Position numbers and translations under genes: made by a program
Part shown: one piece after another, positions 1 through 7,039 of the stretch
Numbering within the stretch: position 1 is the first letter of the stretch
Layout: every line of letters begins with the position of its first letter
From: Aquificota bacterium
GTDB lineage: Bacteria > Aquificota > Aquificia > Aquificales > QOAS01
Direction: 5' to 3'
NCBI GenBank assembly: GCA_026987085.1
Contig: JALSNH010000181.1
Location: 1-27,906 of the forward strand
DNA: 27,906 nucleotides
Notes under the pieces: generated by a model
Told to the model about the DNA's origin: nothing
What the model saw: only the letters and a program-made list of their open reading frames with translations
The model's database searches: none

Positions 1-99
1 CGCTTCTTTTATTAAGAGAATTAAACTTTCTTTGTAAAAAAATTCAAAAAGAGCAGAAAAAATTAATAGAAATCCAATTATAAGAAAAAATAACCTCAT
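1..99 (-). CDS. Partial hypothetical protein with N-terminal membrane segment
   Basis: Only the first 33 codons are inside the window; the frame is open to the left edge. The ATG is at 99-97 and the translation begins MRLFFLIIGFLLIFSALFEF, a strongly hydrophobic stretch that would act as a signal anchor or uncleaved membrane helix, followed by a short charged part (YKES, IKEA). It lies 22 bases downstream of the stop of the FtsB-like gene on the same strand, so the two may share a transcript. No clear Shine-Dalgarno sequence precedes it. The family cannot be named from so few residues; it may be a membrane or envelope protein. Confidence 0.5.
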   Translation of the reverse strand, partial: MRLFFLIIGFLLIFSALFEFFYKESLILLIKEA

Positions 100-121
100 T
101 AAAACAGCAATTATAGAAGAG

Positions 122-424
122 CTATTCCTTACGGTTTTGAGGTACCAATATAATTTGTTCATTAGGTTTTATATAGAAAAGATAATCCCGTATGAAAGCT
201 TCCAAAGTTTCATTTTTAGCTACTATTAAACTGTCATATTGATCCTTTAACTTTCGATTTTTTTCCTCTTCCTTTTTTAACAAAACTTTTAGATTCCGAA
301 TACTTTTTTTGTAAACTTCAATAGTTGAAAAATTAAAACTCCCCCAAAGGGTGTTTTTAAAAAAGTAAAAAACTGAAAAAAGAAAAAAAAGTATTATTAA
401 CAAATCCAAAATACGCCTCTCCAT
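122..424 (-). CDS. FtsB/DivIC-like membrane-anchored coiled-coil protein
   Basis: A 100-residue protein with a short cytoplasmic start (MERRILD), one transmembrane helix at about residues 7-22, and a charged heptad-like region at about 37-75 (KKSIRNLKVLLKKEEEKNRK and onward) that should form a coiled coil. This architecture and length match the septum formation initiator family (FtsB/DivIC), small bitopic division proteins that pair with FtsL and bind FtsQ. Sequence identity in this family is very low, so the call rests on architecture, and another small membrane coiled-coil protein is possible. It is divergent from mtnA with only 19 bases between the start codons, so its promoter must overlap mtnA or be very compact. 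No Shine-Dalgarno sequence is visible. Confidence 0.55.
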   Translation of the reverse strand: MERRILDLLIILFFLFSVFYFFKNTLWGSFNFSTIEVYKKSIRNLKVLLKKEEEKNRKLKDQYDSLIVAKNETLEAFIRDYLFYIKPNEQIILVPQNRKE

Positions 425-443
425 TAACCTATTAAATTTTCCT

Positions 444-1436
444 ATGAAAGTTAAAGCCTTTAAATGGACTCCTGGTAAGTTAAAAGTTTTAAATCAACTA
501 AAGCTCCCTCAACAAGAGGAATGGTTAACCTTAACAACCTATCAAGATGTAGCTTTAGCAATAAAAGATATGATTGTTAGGGGAGCTCCCGCTATAGGTT
601 GTGTTGCAGCTTACGGTTTTGTTTTAGGGGTTAAATACAACAAAGAGAATCCTCAAAAGGTATATGAAACTCTTAAAAATACCCGTCCAACAGCTGTAAA
701 CCTTTTTTGGGCCCTTGAAAGGATGTATGAAGCTCTAAAACTTGGCAAAGATATAGAAGGGGAAGCTGAAACTATAGAAAAGGAAGATTTCGAAATTAAT
801 CTAAAAATAGGTGAAGAAGGAAGTAAATTAATTCCCCAAGAGGCTAAAATATTAACCCACTGTAATACGGGTGCTTTGGCAACAGCAGGGTGGGGTACCG
901 CCTTAGGCGTTATAAGGAGTTCGTACAAACAAGGAAAAAAAATCTTTGTATGGGTCGATGAAACTAGACCCTATCTTCAAGGGGCCCGTTTAACAGCTTG
1001 GGAACTTTTAAAAGAGGGGATTCCCCACAAAATAATTACCGACAATACAGCAGGATTTTTGATGCGGTTAAAAGAGGTAAATGCGGTTATTGTAGGAGCT
1101 GACAGAATAACTGCAAATGGCGATGTTGCCAACAAAATTGGCACCTACTCTTTAGCAGTTTTAGCTAAAGAGCACAATATACCTTTTTATGTTGCGGCTC
1201 CAACTTCGACCTTCGATTTAAATTTGCAGAAAGGGGAAGAAATACCTATAGAAGAGCGTTCGGCAGATGAGGTGAAAAATTGTTTTGGATGCTATATAGC
1301 TCCTGAGAAAAGTGATGCATTACATTTAGCTTTTGATATAACCCCAGCAGAGTTAATTACCGCTATTATTACCGAGCGAGGAATTATTAACAAACCGAAC
1401 AAGGAAAAAATAATGAAAATTGTTGGATTTATTTAA
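444..1436 (+). CDS. mtnA: S-methyl-5-thioribose-1-phosphate isomerase
   Basis: This enzyme isomerises 5-methylthioribose 1-phosphate to the ribulose form in salvage of methylthioadenosine. The 330-residue length is close to the usual 340-370. Family motifs are present in order: RGAPAIG (46-52), THCNTGALAT (138-147) with catalytic Cys140, DNTAG (200-204), GADRI (218-222) with catalytic Asp220, NGDVANKIGT (225-234) and APTSTFD. The protein belongs to the eIF-2B-like fold, and retention of both catalytic residues separates it from the eIF2B regulatory subunits and ribose-1,5-bisphosphate isomerase. No mtnB, C or D is adjacent. The start has no Shine-Dalgarno sequence; TATTAA (430-435) ends eight bases before ATG, suggesting a leaderless transcript. 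The gene is followed after 20 bases by tRNA-Arg. Confidence 0.93.
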   Translation: MKVKAFKWTPGKLKVLNQLKLPQQEEWLTLTTYQDVALAIKDMIVRGAPAIGCVAAYGFVLGVKYNKENPQKVYETLKNTRPTAVNLFWALERMYEALKLGKDIEGEAETIEKEDFEINLKIGEEGSKLIPQEAKILTHCNTGALATAGWGTALGVIRSSYKQGKKIFVWVDETRPYLQGARLTAWELLKEGIPHKIITDNTAGFLMRLKEVNAVIVGADRITANGDVANKIGTYSLAVLAKEHNIPFYVAAPTSTFDLNLQKGEEIPIEERSADEVKNCFGCYIAPEKSDALHLAFDITPAELITAIITERGIINKPNKEKIMKIVGFI

Positions 1437-1449
1437 ATATTTTTTTAAT
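1420..1449 (+). promoter_or_regulatory. Possible tRNA-Arg promoter
   Basis: TTGTTG (1420-1425) and TTTAAT (1444-1449) are separated by 18 bases. The -10-like box ends seven bases before the first tRNA base, so transcription would start almost exactly at the mature 5' end. The -35 part lies inside the last codons of mtnA. In AT-rich DNA this match could arise by chance, and cotranscription with mtnA is an alternative. Confidence 0.35.
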
Positions 1450-1456
1450 CGCTCCA

Positions 1457-1530
1457 GGGGGCGTAGCTCAGCAGGATAGAGCGCGGGGCTCCGGACCCCG
1501 AGGTCGCGGGTTCAAATCCCGCCGCCCCCA
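1457..1530 (+). tRNA. tRNA-Arg (anticodon CCG)
   Basis: The cloverleaf folds completely. Acceptor GGGGGCG (1457-1463) pairs with CGCCCCC (1523-1529), with discriminator A1530. The D stem is GCTC/GAGC (1466-1469, 1479-1482). The anticodon stem CGGGG/CCCCG (1484-1488, 1496-1500) encloses loop CTCCGGA, giving anticodon CCG, which reads CGG arginine codons. The T stem GCGGG/CCCGC (1506-1510, 1518-1522) encloses TTCAAAT. The 3' CCA is not encoded (TTC follows), so it must be added by the CCA enzyme. All stems are very GC-rich against AT-rich surroundings, as expected of a thermophile. Confidence 0.96.
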
Positions 1531-2132
1531 TTCAACAATTGGAGGGTTTTTTGCATATTTAACAGTTCTTTCAAAGTTTCATAAAGTTCCTTAACGGGCA
1601 GACCCATAACGGTAAAGTAATCCCCTCTTAGCTCCTCGATGAAAATAGCTCCGTATCCTTGAATACCGTAAGCTCCAGCCTTATCTAAAGGCTCCCCTGT
1701 TGATATATACCAATCAATTTCTTTTTCAGTTAGAGGTTTAAATTTGACTTCAGTTTTTGAAAGGGTTAATTTTCTAGAAACTTTCAAAGGCTTTCTATAG
1801 ATAACTGCTAATGCCGTATAAACTGTATGCCATCTATTCGATAGATATTTCAAAAATTTTTTAGCCTCTTTAGCGTTTTTGGGTTTGCCTAAAAATTGTC
1901 CATTAACAAAAACTGCCGTATCGGAAGCTATTACTAAAAGTTCCTTTGTTTTAAACGGTTTTAACCTTTTGTAAACCCACTTAGCTTTTTTCAGAGCATT
2001 TGTTTTAACATCAAAGGGTGTTTTAGGAACTATTTCCTTAACCCTTGGAGGGTATACTTCAAAACTTTTTAAACCTATAAGGTTTAAAATTTCCCTTCTT
2101 CTAGGTGAGGAAGATGCCAGTATTATCCTCAT
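1512..2132 (-). CDS. maf: Maf family nucleoside triphosphate pyrophosphatase
   Basis: Maf proteins hydrolyse dTTP, UTP or modified nucleotides to the monophosphate plus pyrophosphate and are linked to nucleotide-pool cleaning and septum control. Seen here: N-terminal ILASSSPRRREIL (residues 4-16), the substrate-binding signature; the acidic catalytic motif ASDTAVF; a GKP segment; and the C-terminal GAYGIQGYGA motif. I start at ATG 2132, because MRIILASSSPRR is the family N-terminus and AGGGAG lies seven to eight bases upstream; an in-frame TTG seven codons earlier is unlikely. The product is 206 residues, slightly longer than usual, because the reading frame continues antisense into the T-arm and acceptor of tRNA-Arg and ends NGGGGI. 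It is divergent from hpt. Confidence 0.9.
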   Translation of the reverse strand: MRIILASSSPRRREILNLIGLKSFEVYPPRVKEIVPKTPFDVKTNALKKAKWVYKRLKPFKTKELLVIASDTAVFVNGQFLGKPKNAKEAKKFLKYLSNRWHTVYTALAVIYRKPLKVSRKLTLSKTEVKFKPLTEKEIDWYISTGEPLDKAGAYGIQGYGAIFIEELRGDYFTVMGLPVKELYETLKELLNMQKTLQLLNGGGGI

Positions 2133-2145
2133 AGCATAGCTCCCT

Positions 2146-2176
2146 TTGCACAATTATCAGTGCAAAAATTTAATAT
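2146..2176 (+). promoter_or_regulatory. Possible hpt promoter
   Basis: TTGCAC (2146-2151) and TAATAT (2171-2176) are 19 bases apart. TAATAT ends seven bases before ATG 2184, the spacing expected for a transcript that begins at the start codon. The spacer is slightly long, so confidence is modest. Confidence 0.35.
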
Positions 2177-2183
2177 TGTTGGA

Positions 2184-2723
2184 ATGGAAACGATAACCCT
2201 AAAAGGTAAAAAGTTCGAACTACTAATTCCCAAGACGGGAATTAAACAAAGGATTGAAGAACTAGCCGAGGAAATTAACCGATTTTTTCCACCCGATGAG
2301 GAACTTGTTGTAGTCGGTCTCCTAAAAGGGAGCTTTATATTTGTTTCCGACCTTGTAAGGGAACTAAATAGAAACCTCTACGTTGACTTCATAGCGGCCG
2401 GAAGCTACATAGGAACCGAAAGTAGCGGAAATGTGGAAATTAAAAAAGACCTCGAAATGGATATTAAAGGAAAAAATGTCCTTTTGGTGGACGATATTCT
2501 CGATACGGGAAGGACCTTTAAAAAGGTTTTGGAACTTCTAAAACTTAGAGAACCTCTAAGGTTAAAAACCTGCGTTCTTTTGGATAAACCTGAGCGGAGA
2601 GTTGTAGATATAGAAGCCGACTTCGTCGGTTTTAAAATTCCAGACCGCTTTGTGGTGGGATACGGTCTCGATTGGGACGAGCTCGGTCGCCATTTTAAAC
2701 ATATCTATGCAATGGTTGAATAA
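2184..2723 (+). CDS. hpt: Hypoxanthine phosphoribosyltransferase
   Basis: This enzyme transfers phosphoribose from PRPP to hypoxanthine (and often guanine) to make IMP or GMP in purine salvage. The type I PRTase PRPP loop VLLVDDILDTGRT is at residues 99-111, with the two acidic residues and the DTGRT phosphate loop intact. LLKGSF (about 46-51) is the pyrophosphate loop, and the C-terminal DFVGFKIPDRFVVGYGLDW carries the purine-contact hood. The length from ATG 2184 is 179 residues, typical for the family. An in-frame GTG at 2160 would add eight residues, but neither start has a Shine-Dalgarno sequence, and TAATAT is placed well for leaderless initiation at 2184. Guanine versus hypoxanthine preference cannot be read from sequence. 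guaA and purA elsewhere in the window serve the same IMP/GMP/AMP branch point. Confidence 0.92.
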   Translation: METITLKGKKFELLIPKTGIKQRIEELAEEINRFFPPDEELVVVGLLKGSFIFVSDLVRELNRNLYVDFIAAGSYIGTESSGNVEIKKDLEMDIKGKNVLLVDDILDTGRTFKKVLELLKLREPLRLKTCVLLDKPERRVVDIEADFVGFKIPDRFVVGYGLDWDELGRHFKHIYAMVE

Positions 2724-2859
2724 GAAAAGATAATTGTATCCTATACTTGTTTTATTTGTGAAAACCTTTTTCAGTTCTTGTGGAAAGAATTTGTTGAACT
2801 TGCTCTTGTGAAAGAATCTGAGATTTGTAGGTCTCTTTATAAAGAAAATCTTTACAGTT

Positions 2860-3897
2860 ATGTTTCGTTTAGCCCTTGATGCTATGGGAGGAGATTACGC
2901 TCCCCTACAAATTGTGAGGGGAGGTATCTTGGCCCTTAAAGAGTTCCCTAATTTGTTTGTTTACTTTGTAGGTGATAAAAAAGAGATAGAACCTATTTTG
3001 GAACCTTTTAAAGAAGAGCTTTCCGGTAGGTTCGAAATTGTAGATGCTCCCGAAAAGATTGAGATGAACGAGCCTCCATCGAAGGTTTTGAAAAAGAAAA
3101 ATTCCTCCCTATATGTAGCCGGAAAGCTAGTAAGGGAAGGCAAAGCTGACGCGCTCGTATCGGCGGGAAATACTGGGGCGGTTTTGGCGGTCGGTAAATT
3201 TGTTATTGGAGCCATAAAGGAACTGGAAAGGCCAGCAATCGGTGTTGCTTTTCCCAATCCTAAAGGCCAAACGGTTTTGCTCGATGTTGGAGCTAATGTA
3301 GATGTAAAACCGCGCCACCTCGTGCAGTTTGCTGTAATAGGCCATACCTATGCGGAGGAAATATTGGGCATAAAAAATCCCCGCATAGGTATTCTTTCCA
3401 TAGGAGAGGAAGAGGGAAAAGGAAATGAGTTGGTTAAAGAGACCTATCCGCTTCTAAAGGAGACAAAACTAAACTTTTTGGGAAATGCCGAAGGTAGGGA
3501 TATATTCAACGGTCAATTCGATGTGGTAGTTTGCGACGGTTTTGTCGGAAATGTTGTTTTGAAGTCGGCCGAAAGTTTGGGCTTCACCATTCTCAATATG
3601 ATTAAGGAAGAAATAAGGAAAAGTTTTTGGGCAAAACTGGGTGCCCTGTTGATGCAGAGGGCATTTAGAAAACTAAAACAAAAAGCCGATTTTGCCGAAT
3701 ACGGGGGAATACCTCTTTTAGGTGCCAAAGCGCCGGTAATTATTACCCACGGTCGGGCCAATGCAAAGGCCATAAGAAATGCTGTAAAAGCGGCTATGGA
3801 TTTTTATACCCACCACTTTAACGATGTTTTAAGGAAAAACCTTATAGAACTAAGCGGAGAGGTTTTGCAAAAAGGTAAAAATAACAAAAATGTTTAA
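2860..3897 (+). CDS. plsX: Phosphate acyltransferase PlsX
   Basis: PlsX converts acyl-ACP and phosphate to acyl-phosphate, the first step of the PlsX/PlsY route to phosphatidic acid; it is a peripheral membrane enzyme. The N-terminus LALDAMGGDYAPLQIVRGG (about 4-22) is the family signature. Other marks are SAGNTGAVLA, RPAIGVAFP, LLDVGANVD, IGILSIGEEEGKGNEL and VCDGFVGNVVLKS. At 345 residues it is close to the usual 330-345. It follows hpt after a 136-base gap and is not next to rpmF or fabH, its usual bacterial partners. No Shine-Dalgarno sequence precedes ATG. The 3' end overlaps the convergent dtd stop by four bases. Confidence 0.95.
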   Translation: MFRLALDAMGGDYAPLQIVRGGILALKEFPNLFVYFVGDKKEIEPILEPFKEELSGRFEIVDAPEKIEMNEPPSKVLKKKNSSLYVAGKLVREGKADALVSAGNTGAVLAVGKFVIGAIKELERPAIGVAFPNPKGQTVLLDVGANVDVKPRHLVQFAVIGHTYAEEILGIKNPRIGILSIGEEEGKGNELVKETYPLLKETKLNFLGNAEGRDIFNGQFDVVVCDGFVGNVVLKSAESLGFTILNMIKEEIRKSFWAKLGALLMQRAFRKLKQKADFAEYGGIPLLGAKAPVIITHGRANAKAIRNAVKAAMDFYTHHFNDVLRKNLIELSGEVLQKGKNNKNV

Positions 3898-4367
3898 CCT
3901 TCTTTCCTTGGCTTTTTTAAATCCTCACTTTTGAGGATAAAGGTGACAGGCCCATCATTTTCAATATAAACCTTCATATCGGCACCAAAGATACCGGTTT
4001 CCACTTTTAAATTTTTCTCCCGAAGGGCTTTTATAAATTTTTCATAAAGCTCTTTAGCCCTTTCGGGACGTTCCGACCTATCAAAGGAGGGTCTTCTACC
4101 CTTCCTCAAGGAGGCGGGTAGGGTAAATTGGGACACTACAAGGATCTCACCATTTATATCGACCACCGAACGGTCAAAATCTTTTTTCCCATCCTCCGAA
4201 GGGAAAATTCTTAAGTTAACGATTTTCTCTACAAGAAGGTTTATATCCTCCTCCGTATCGCCCTTTTCCACTCCCAAAAGGATATTTAAACCCCGACCTA
4301 TCCCACCGACAGTTTTGCCATCAACTTCGACCCACGAACGGGAAACTCTTTGCAACAATGCAATCAT
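3894..4367 (-). CDS. dtd: D-aminoacyl-tRNA deacylase
   Basis: DTD hydrolyses D-aminoacyl and glycyl esters mischarged on tRNA, a chirality proofreader in translation. Both active-site signatures are present: SQFTL (79-83), followed by KGRRPSF, and NDGPVT (137-142), which contains the Gly-cisPro motif that selects against L-amino acids. Length is 157 residues, slightly longer than the usual 145-150 because of a lysine-rich tail. The start ATG 4367 has no Shine-Dalgarno sequence, but TATACC on the minus strand (4379-4374) ends six bases before it, suggesting leaderless transcription. It is divergent from pdxA over 29 bases and convergent with plsX. Confidence 0.95.
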   Translation of the reverse strand: MIALLQRVSRSWVEVDGKTVGGIGRGLNILLGVEKGDTEEDINLLVEKIVNLRIFPSEDGKKDFDRSVVDINGEILVVSQFTLPASLRKGRRPSFDRSERPERAKELYEKFIKALREKNLKVETGIFGADMKVYIENDGPVTFILKSEDLKKPRKEG

Positions 4368-4396
4368 AGAGATGGTATAGATTAAAAGCTTTTGAA

Positions 4397-5398
4397 GTGC
4401 GAAAGATAGCTATATCTTTGGGAGACCCTGCCGGTATCTCCTACGAGTGCATTGTAAAAGCAACGGAAGCCTTCGAAGGTGATAAAGCCTATATCCTCTA
4501 CGGGGAGGAGGTTGTTTTAAAGTACGCCATCGACAGGTTCAATCAAAACTTTTCCTACAGACGGGTAAGGGATATATCCCAAGTAAAGGAGCCGGGTATC
4601 TACCTTATAAGCCTCGATAGGGTAAAAGGTGTTTTAGGTATAAAACCCTCCGAAACGGCGGGATTTATCGCCGTCACCTATTTAGGAAGAATGTCGGCCG
4701 ATGTTCTACGGGGTGAGATAGACGCTATAGTGACCCTTCCTATAAGCAAATATTGGGCAAAGAAAGGTGGCAAATTTGTATTTCCCGGCCAGACCGAGTT
4801 TGTAGCCTTTTTCCAGAGGGTTAAAAATTTCGCGATGATGCTTTATTCCGACCAACTCAAGGTAGTTTTGCAGACTATCCATATCCCTCTAAAGGAAGTT
4901 CCTAAAGAGATAACCAAAGAGGGTATCGTTGAAAAATTAAAACTTATCCATTCGGAGTTTAAAAGATTTTTTCAAAAGGAACCAAAAATTGGAGTTTTAG
5001 GCTTAAATCCCCACGCGGGTGAAAATGGAGATATAGGAACCGAGGAGGTTGAAATAATAGAGCCGGCCATTAAGGAGGCTCAAGAAGTAGGTATAAACGC
5101 CGATGGTCCGTTAATCCCCGATATAGCTTTTATCGGGCAATTCAGAAGTAAATACGACCTATTTTTGGCAATGTATCATGACCAAGGTTTAATTCCTTTC
5201 AAAATGTTGGCATTTGACAGGGGGGTAAATACAACCCTCGGTCTACCTATACCGAGAACCTCCCCCGACCACGGCACAGCTTTCGATATAGCTTGGAAAG
5301 GTTTATGCAATCCACTATCCACAATAGAAGCTATAAAACTGGCAAATCAACTTTCCAAGTTCGCCGATAAAGAAAAAATCCTCAATTTGAAAGCTTAA
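4397..5398 (+). CDS. pdxA: 4-hydroxythreonine-4-phosphate dehydrogenase
   Basis: PdxA oxidises 4-phosphohydroxythreonine in the DXP-dependent pathway to pyridoxal phosphate, working with PdxJ. The N-terminal motif GDPAGIS (9-15) corresponds to the family GDPAGIGPE, with Ser-Tyr replacing Gly-Pro. The three metal-binding histidines are visible as His162 (TIHIPL), His206 (NPHAGENG) and His261 (YHDQG), and the C-terminal RTSPDHGTAFDIA is typical. Length is 333 residues, as expected. The start is GTG at 4397, since the protein would otherwise lose its conserved N-terminus. No Shine-Dalgarno sequence is visible. pdxB, pdxJ and serC are not in the window, although serA lies 3 kb away. The homologue PdxA2 acts on other substrates, so the assignment is strong but not absolute. 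Confidence 0.92.
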   Translation: MRKIAISLGDPAGISYECIVKATEAFEGDKAYILYGEEVVLKYAIDRFNQNFSYRRVRDISQVKEPGIYLISLDRVKGVLGIKPSETAGFIAVTYLGRMSADVLRGEIDAIVTLPISKYWAKKGGKFVFPGQTEFVAFFQRVKNFAMMLYSDQLKVVLQTIHIPLKEVPKEITKEGIVEKLKLIHSEFKRFFQKEPKIGVLGLNPHAGENGDIGTEEVEIIEPAIKEAQEVGINADGPLIPDIAFIGQFRSKYDLFLAMYHDQGLIPFKMLAFDRGVNTTLGLPIPRTSPDHGTAFDIAWKGLCNPLSTIEAIKLANQLSKFADKEKILNLKA

Positions 5399-5455
5399 GC
5401 CTTCCCTTTTAAAGGTTTTGAATTTATTCGACCGACAACGACAATTAAACCTTTA

Positions 5456-6988
5456 ATGAAAAAGGGCGGTATAGTTGTTATAAATTTCGGCTCCCAATAC
5501 GTCCAGCTGATAGCCCGGAGGGTCAGAGAGCTAAACGTATACAGTGAAATTTTACCTTGGGATACACCTATAGAAGAGATATTAAAAAGGGAACCCAAAG
5601 GGATAATTTTTAGCGGAGGACCCGCATCGGTTTACGCCAAAGATGCACCTCTACCTTCGGAGGAGATATATAAAACCGGATTACCCATTTTGGGAATTTG
5701 CTACGGGCTTCAGGTTTTGGCCCACCAGCTCGGCGGTAAGGTGGCGCCCGCCGATAAGCACGAATATGGAAGGGCTACTTTAAAGGTCCTAAAAGAGGAC
5801 AAAATTTTTAAAAACCTTCCCAAGGAGTTTCAGGTATGGATGTCCCACGCCGATAAGGTGGTGGAACTACCCGAAGGCTTTGAAACTTTGGCGGTTTCCG
5901 ACAACGCCCCCCACGCCGCCGTCGCCGACCTAAAGAGAAACTACTACGGCGTTCAGTTCCACCCCGAGGTAACCCACACCCAATACGGAACCGACATAAT
6001 AGTCAACTTCGTATTTGAGGTTTGCGGAGCCGAGAAAAACTGGTTTATGGAAAACTTCGTCGAGGAAGAAATCAAAAAAATTAGGGAAACAGTAAGAAAT
6101 AAAAAAGTAATAGCCGCCCTATCGGGCGGGGTCGATTCGACCGTAGCCGCCGTTTTAACCTACAAAGCCATTGGAAACCAGCTTATACCGATATTTATCG
6201 ACCACGGCCTCTTAAGGGAGGGTGAAAGGGAAGAGGTTGAAAGGGCTTTAAAAGGCCTCGGTCTTCCCTTAAGGGTTATAGATGCCTCCGAAATATTCCT
6301 TTCGAGGCTCGAAGGTGTTGAAGACCCCGAAGAGAAAAGAAAAATAATAGGCCATACCTTTATAGAGGTCTTTGAAAAAGAAGCGAAAAAATACCCCGAT
6401 GTGGAATTTTTGCTCCAAGGAACGCTTTATCCGGACGTAATAGAGAGCGCCGGCGTTAAAGGTGCGGCAAAGATAAAGAGCCACCACAACGTAGGCGGCC
6501 TCCCTGAAAGGATGAACTTAAAACTTTTGGAACCTTTAAGGGAGCTTTTCAAAGATGAGGTGCGCCAACTAGGAAAAATTTTAGGAATCCCCGACGAGAT
6601 ACTTCAAAGGCACCCATTCCCCGGCCCCGGTTTGGCTATAAGAATTTTGGGACCCGTAAATAAGGAGGATTTAAACCTCCTCCGAAAGGCGGACAAAATC
6701 TTTATAGAGGAACTCAAAAGGTGGGGACTCTACAACAAAGTATGGCAGGCCTTTGCGGTTCTTTTGCCGGTTAAAACGGTCGGAGTAATGGGGGATGTAA
6801 GAACCTACGAGAGGGTTGTAGCCCTAAGGGCGGTGGACAGCTCCGACGGAATGACCGCCGACTGGAGCCGCCTACCCTACGATTTTCTGGACCACGTAAT
6901 GAGAAGAATAATTAACGAGGTAAGGGGTATAAACCGGGTCGTTTACGATATTACTTCCAAACCGCCCGGAACCATCGAGTGGGAGTAA
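5456..6988 (+). CDS. guaA: GMP synthase (glutamine-hydrolysing)
   Basis: GuaA converts XMP to GMP using ATP and ammonia from glutamine. It is the fused single-chain form of 510 residues. The N-terminal class I glutamine amidotransferase has Cys82 in GICYGLQVLA and His169/Glu171 in VQFHPEV. The ATP-pyrophosphatase domain begins with the PP-loop SGGVDST (223-229). The C-terminal dimerisation domain ends with TSKPPGTIEWE, the near-invariant GuaA terminus that contacts XMP. It sits 57 bases after pdxA; a weak TTGAAT (5418-5423) lies upstream, and there is no Shine-Dalgarno sequence. The gene is visibly richer in G and C at third positions than its neighbours. Confidence 0.97.
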   Translation: MKKGGIVVINFGSQYVQLIARRVRELNVYSEILPWDTPIEEILKREPKGIIFSGGPASVYAKDAPLPSEEIYKTGLPILGICYGLQVLAHQLGGKVAPADKHEYGRATLKVLKEDKIFKNLPKEFQVWMSHADKVVELPEGFETLAVSDNAPHAAVADLKRNYYGVQFHPEVTHTQYGTDIIVNFVFEVCGAEKNWFMENFVEEEIKKIRETVRNKKVIAALSGGVDSTVAAVLTYKAIGNQLIPIFIDHGLLREGEREEVERALKGLGLPLRVIDASEIFLSRLEGVEDPEEKRKIIGHTFIEVFEKEAKKYPDVEFLLQGTLYPDVIESAGVKGAAKIKSHHNVGGLPERMNLKLLEPLRELFKDEVRQLGKILGIPDEILQRHPFPGPGLAIRILGPVNKEDLNLLRKADKIFIEELKRWGLYNKVWQAFAVLLPVKTVGVMGDVRTYERVVALRAVDSSDGMTADWSRLPYDFLDHVMRRIINEVRGINRVVYDITSKPPGTIEWE

Positions 6989-7039
6989 ATTTTCCTTTTA
7001 CCTTTTTACGTTTCAAATAGAAAAGAAACCACAAAAAGT

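Noticed and set aside
653..928. Reverse-strand frame of 91 codons inside mtnA
   Set aside because: It is antisense to well-conserved mtnA codons, has no recognisable domain and no ribosome binding site.
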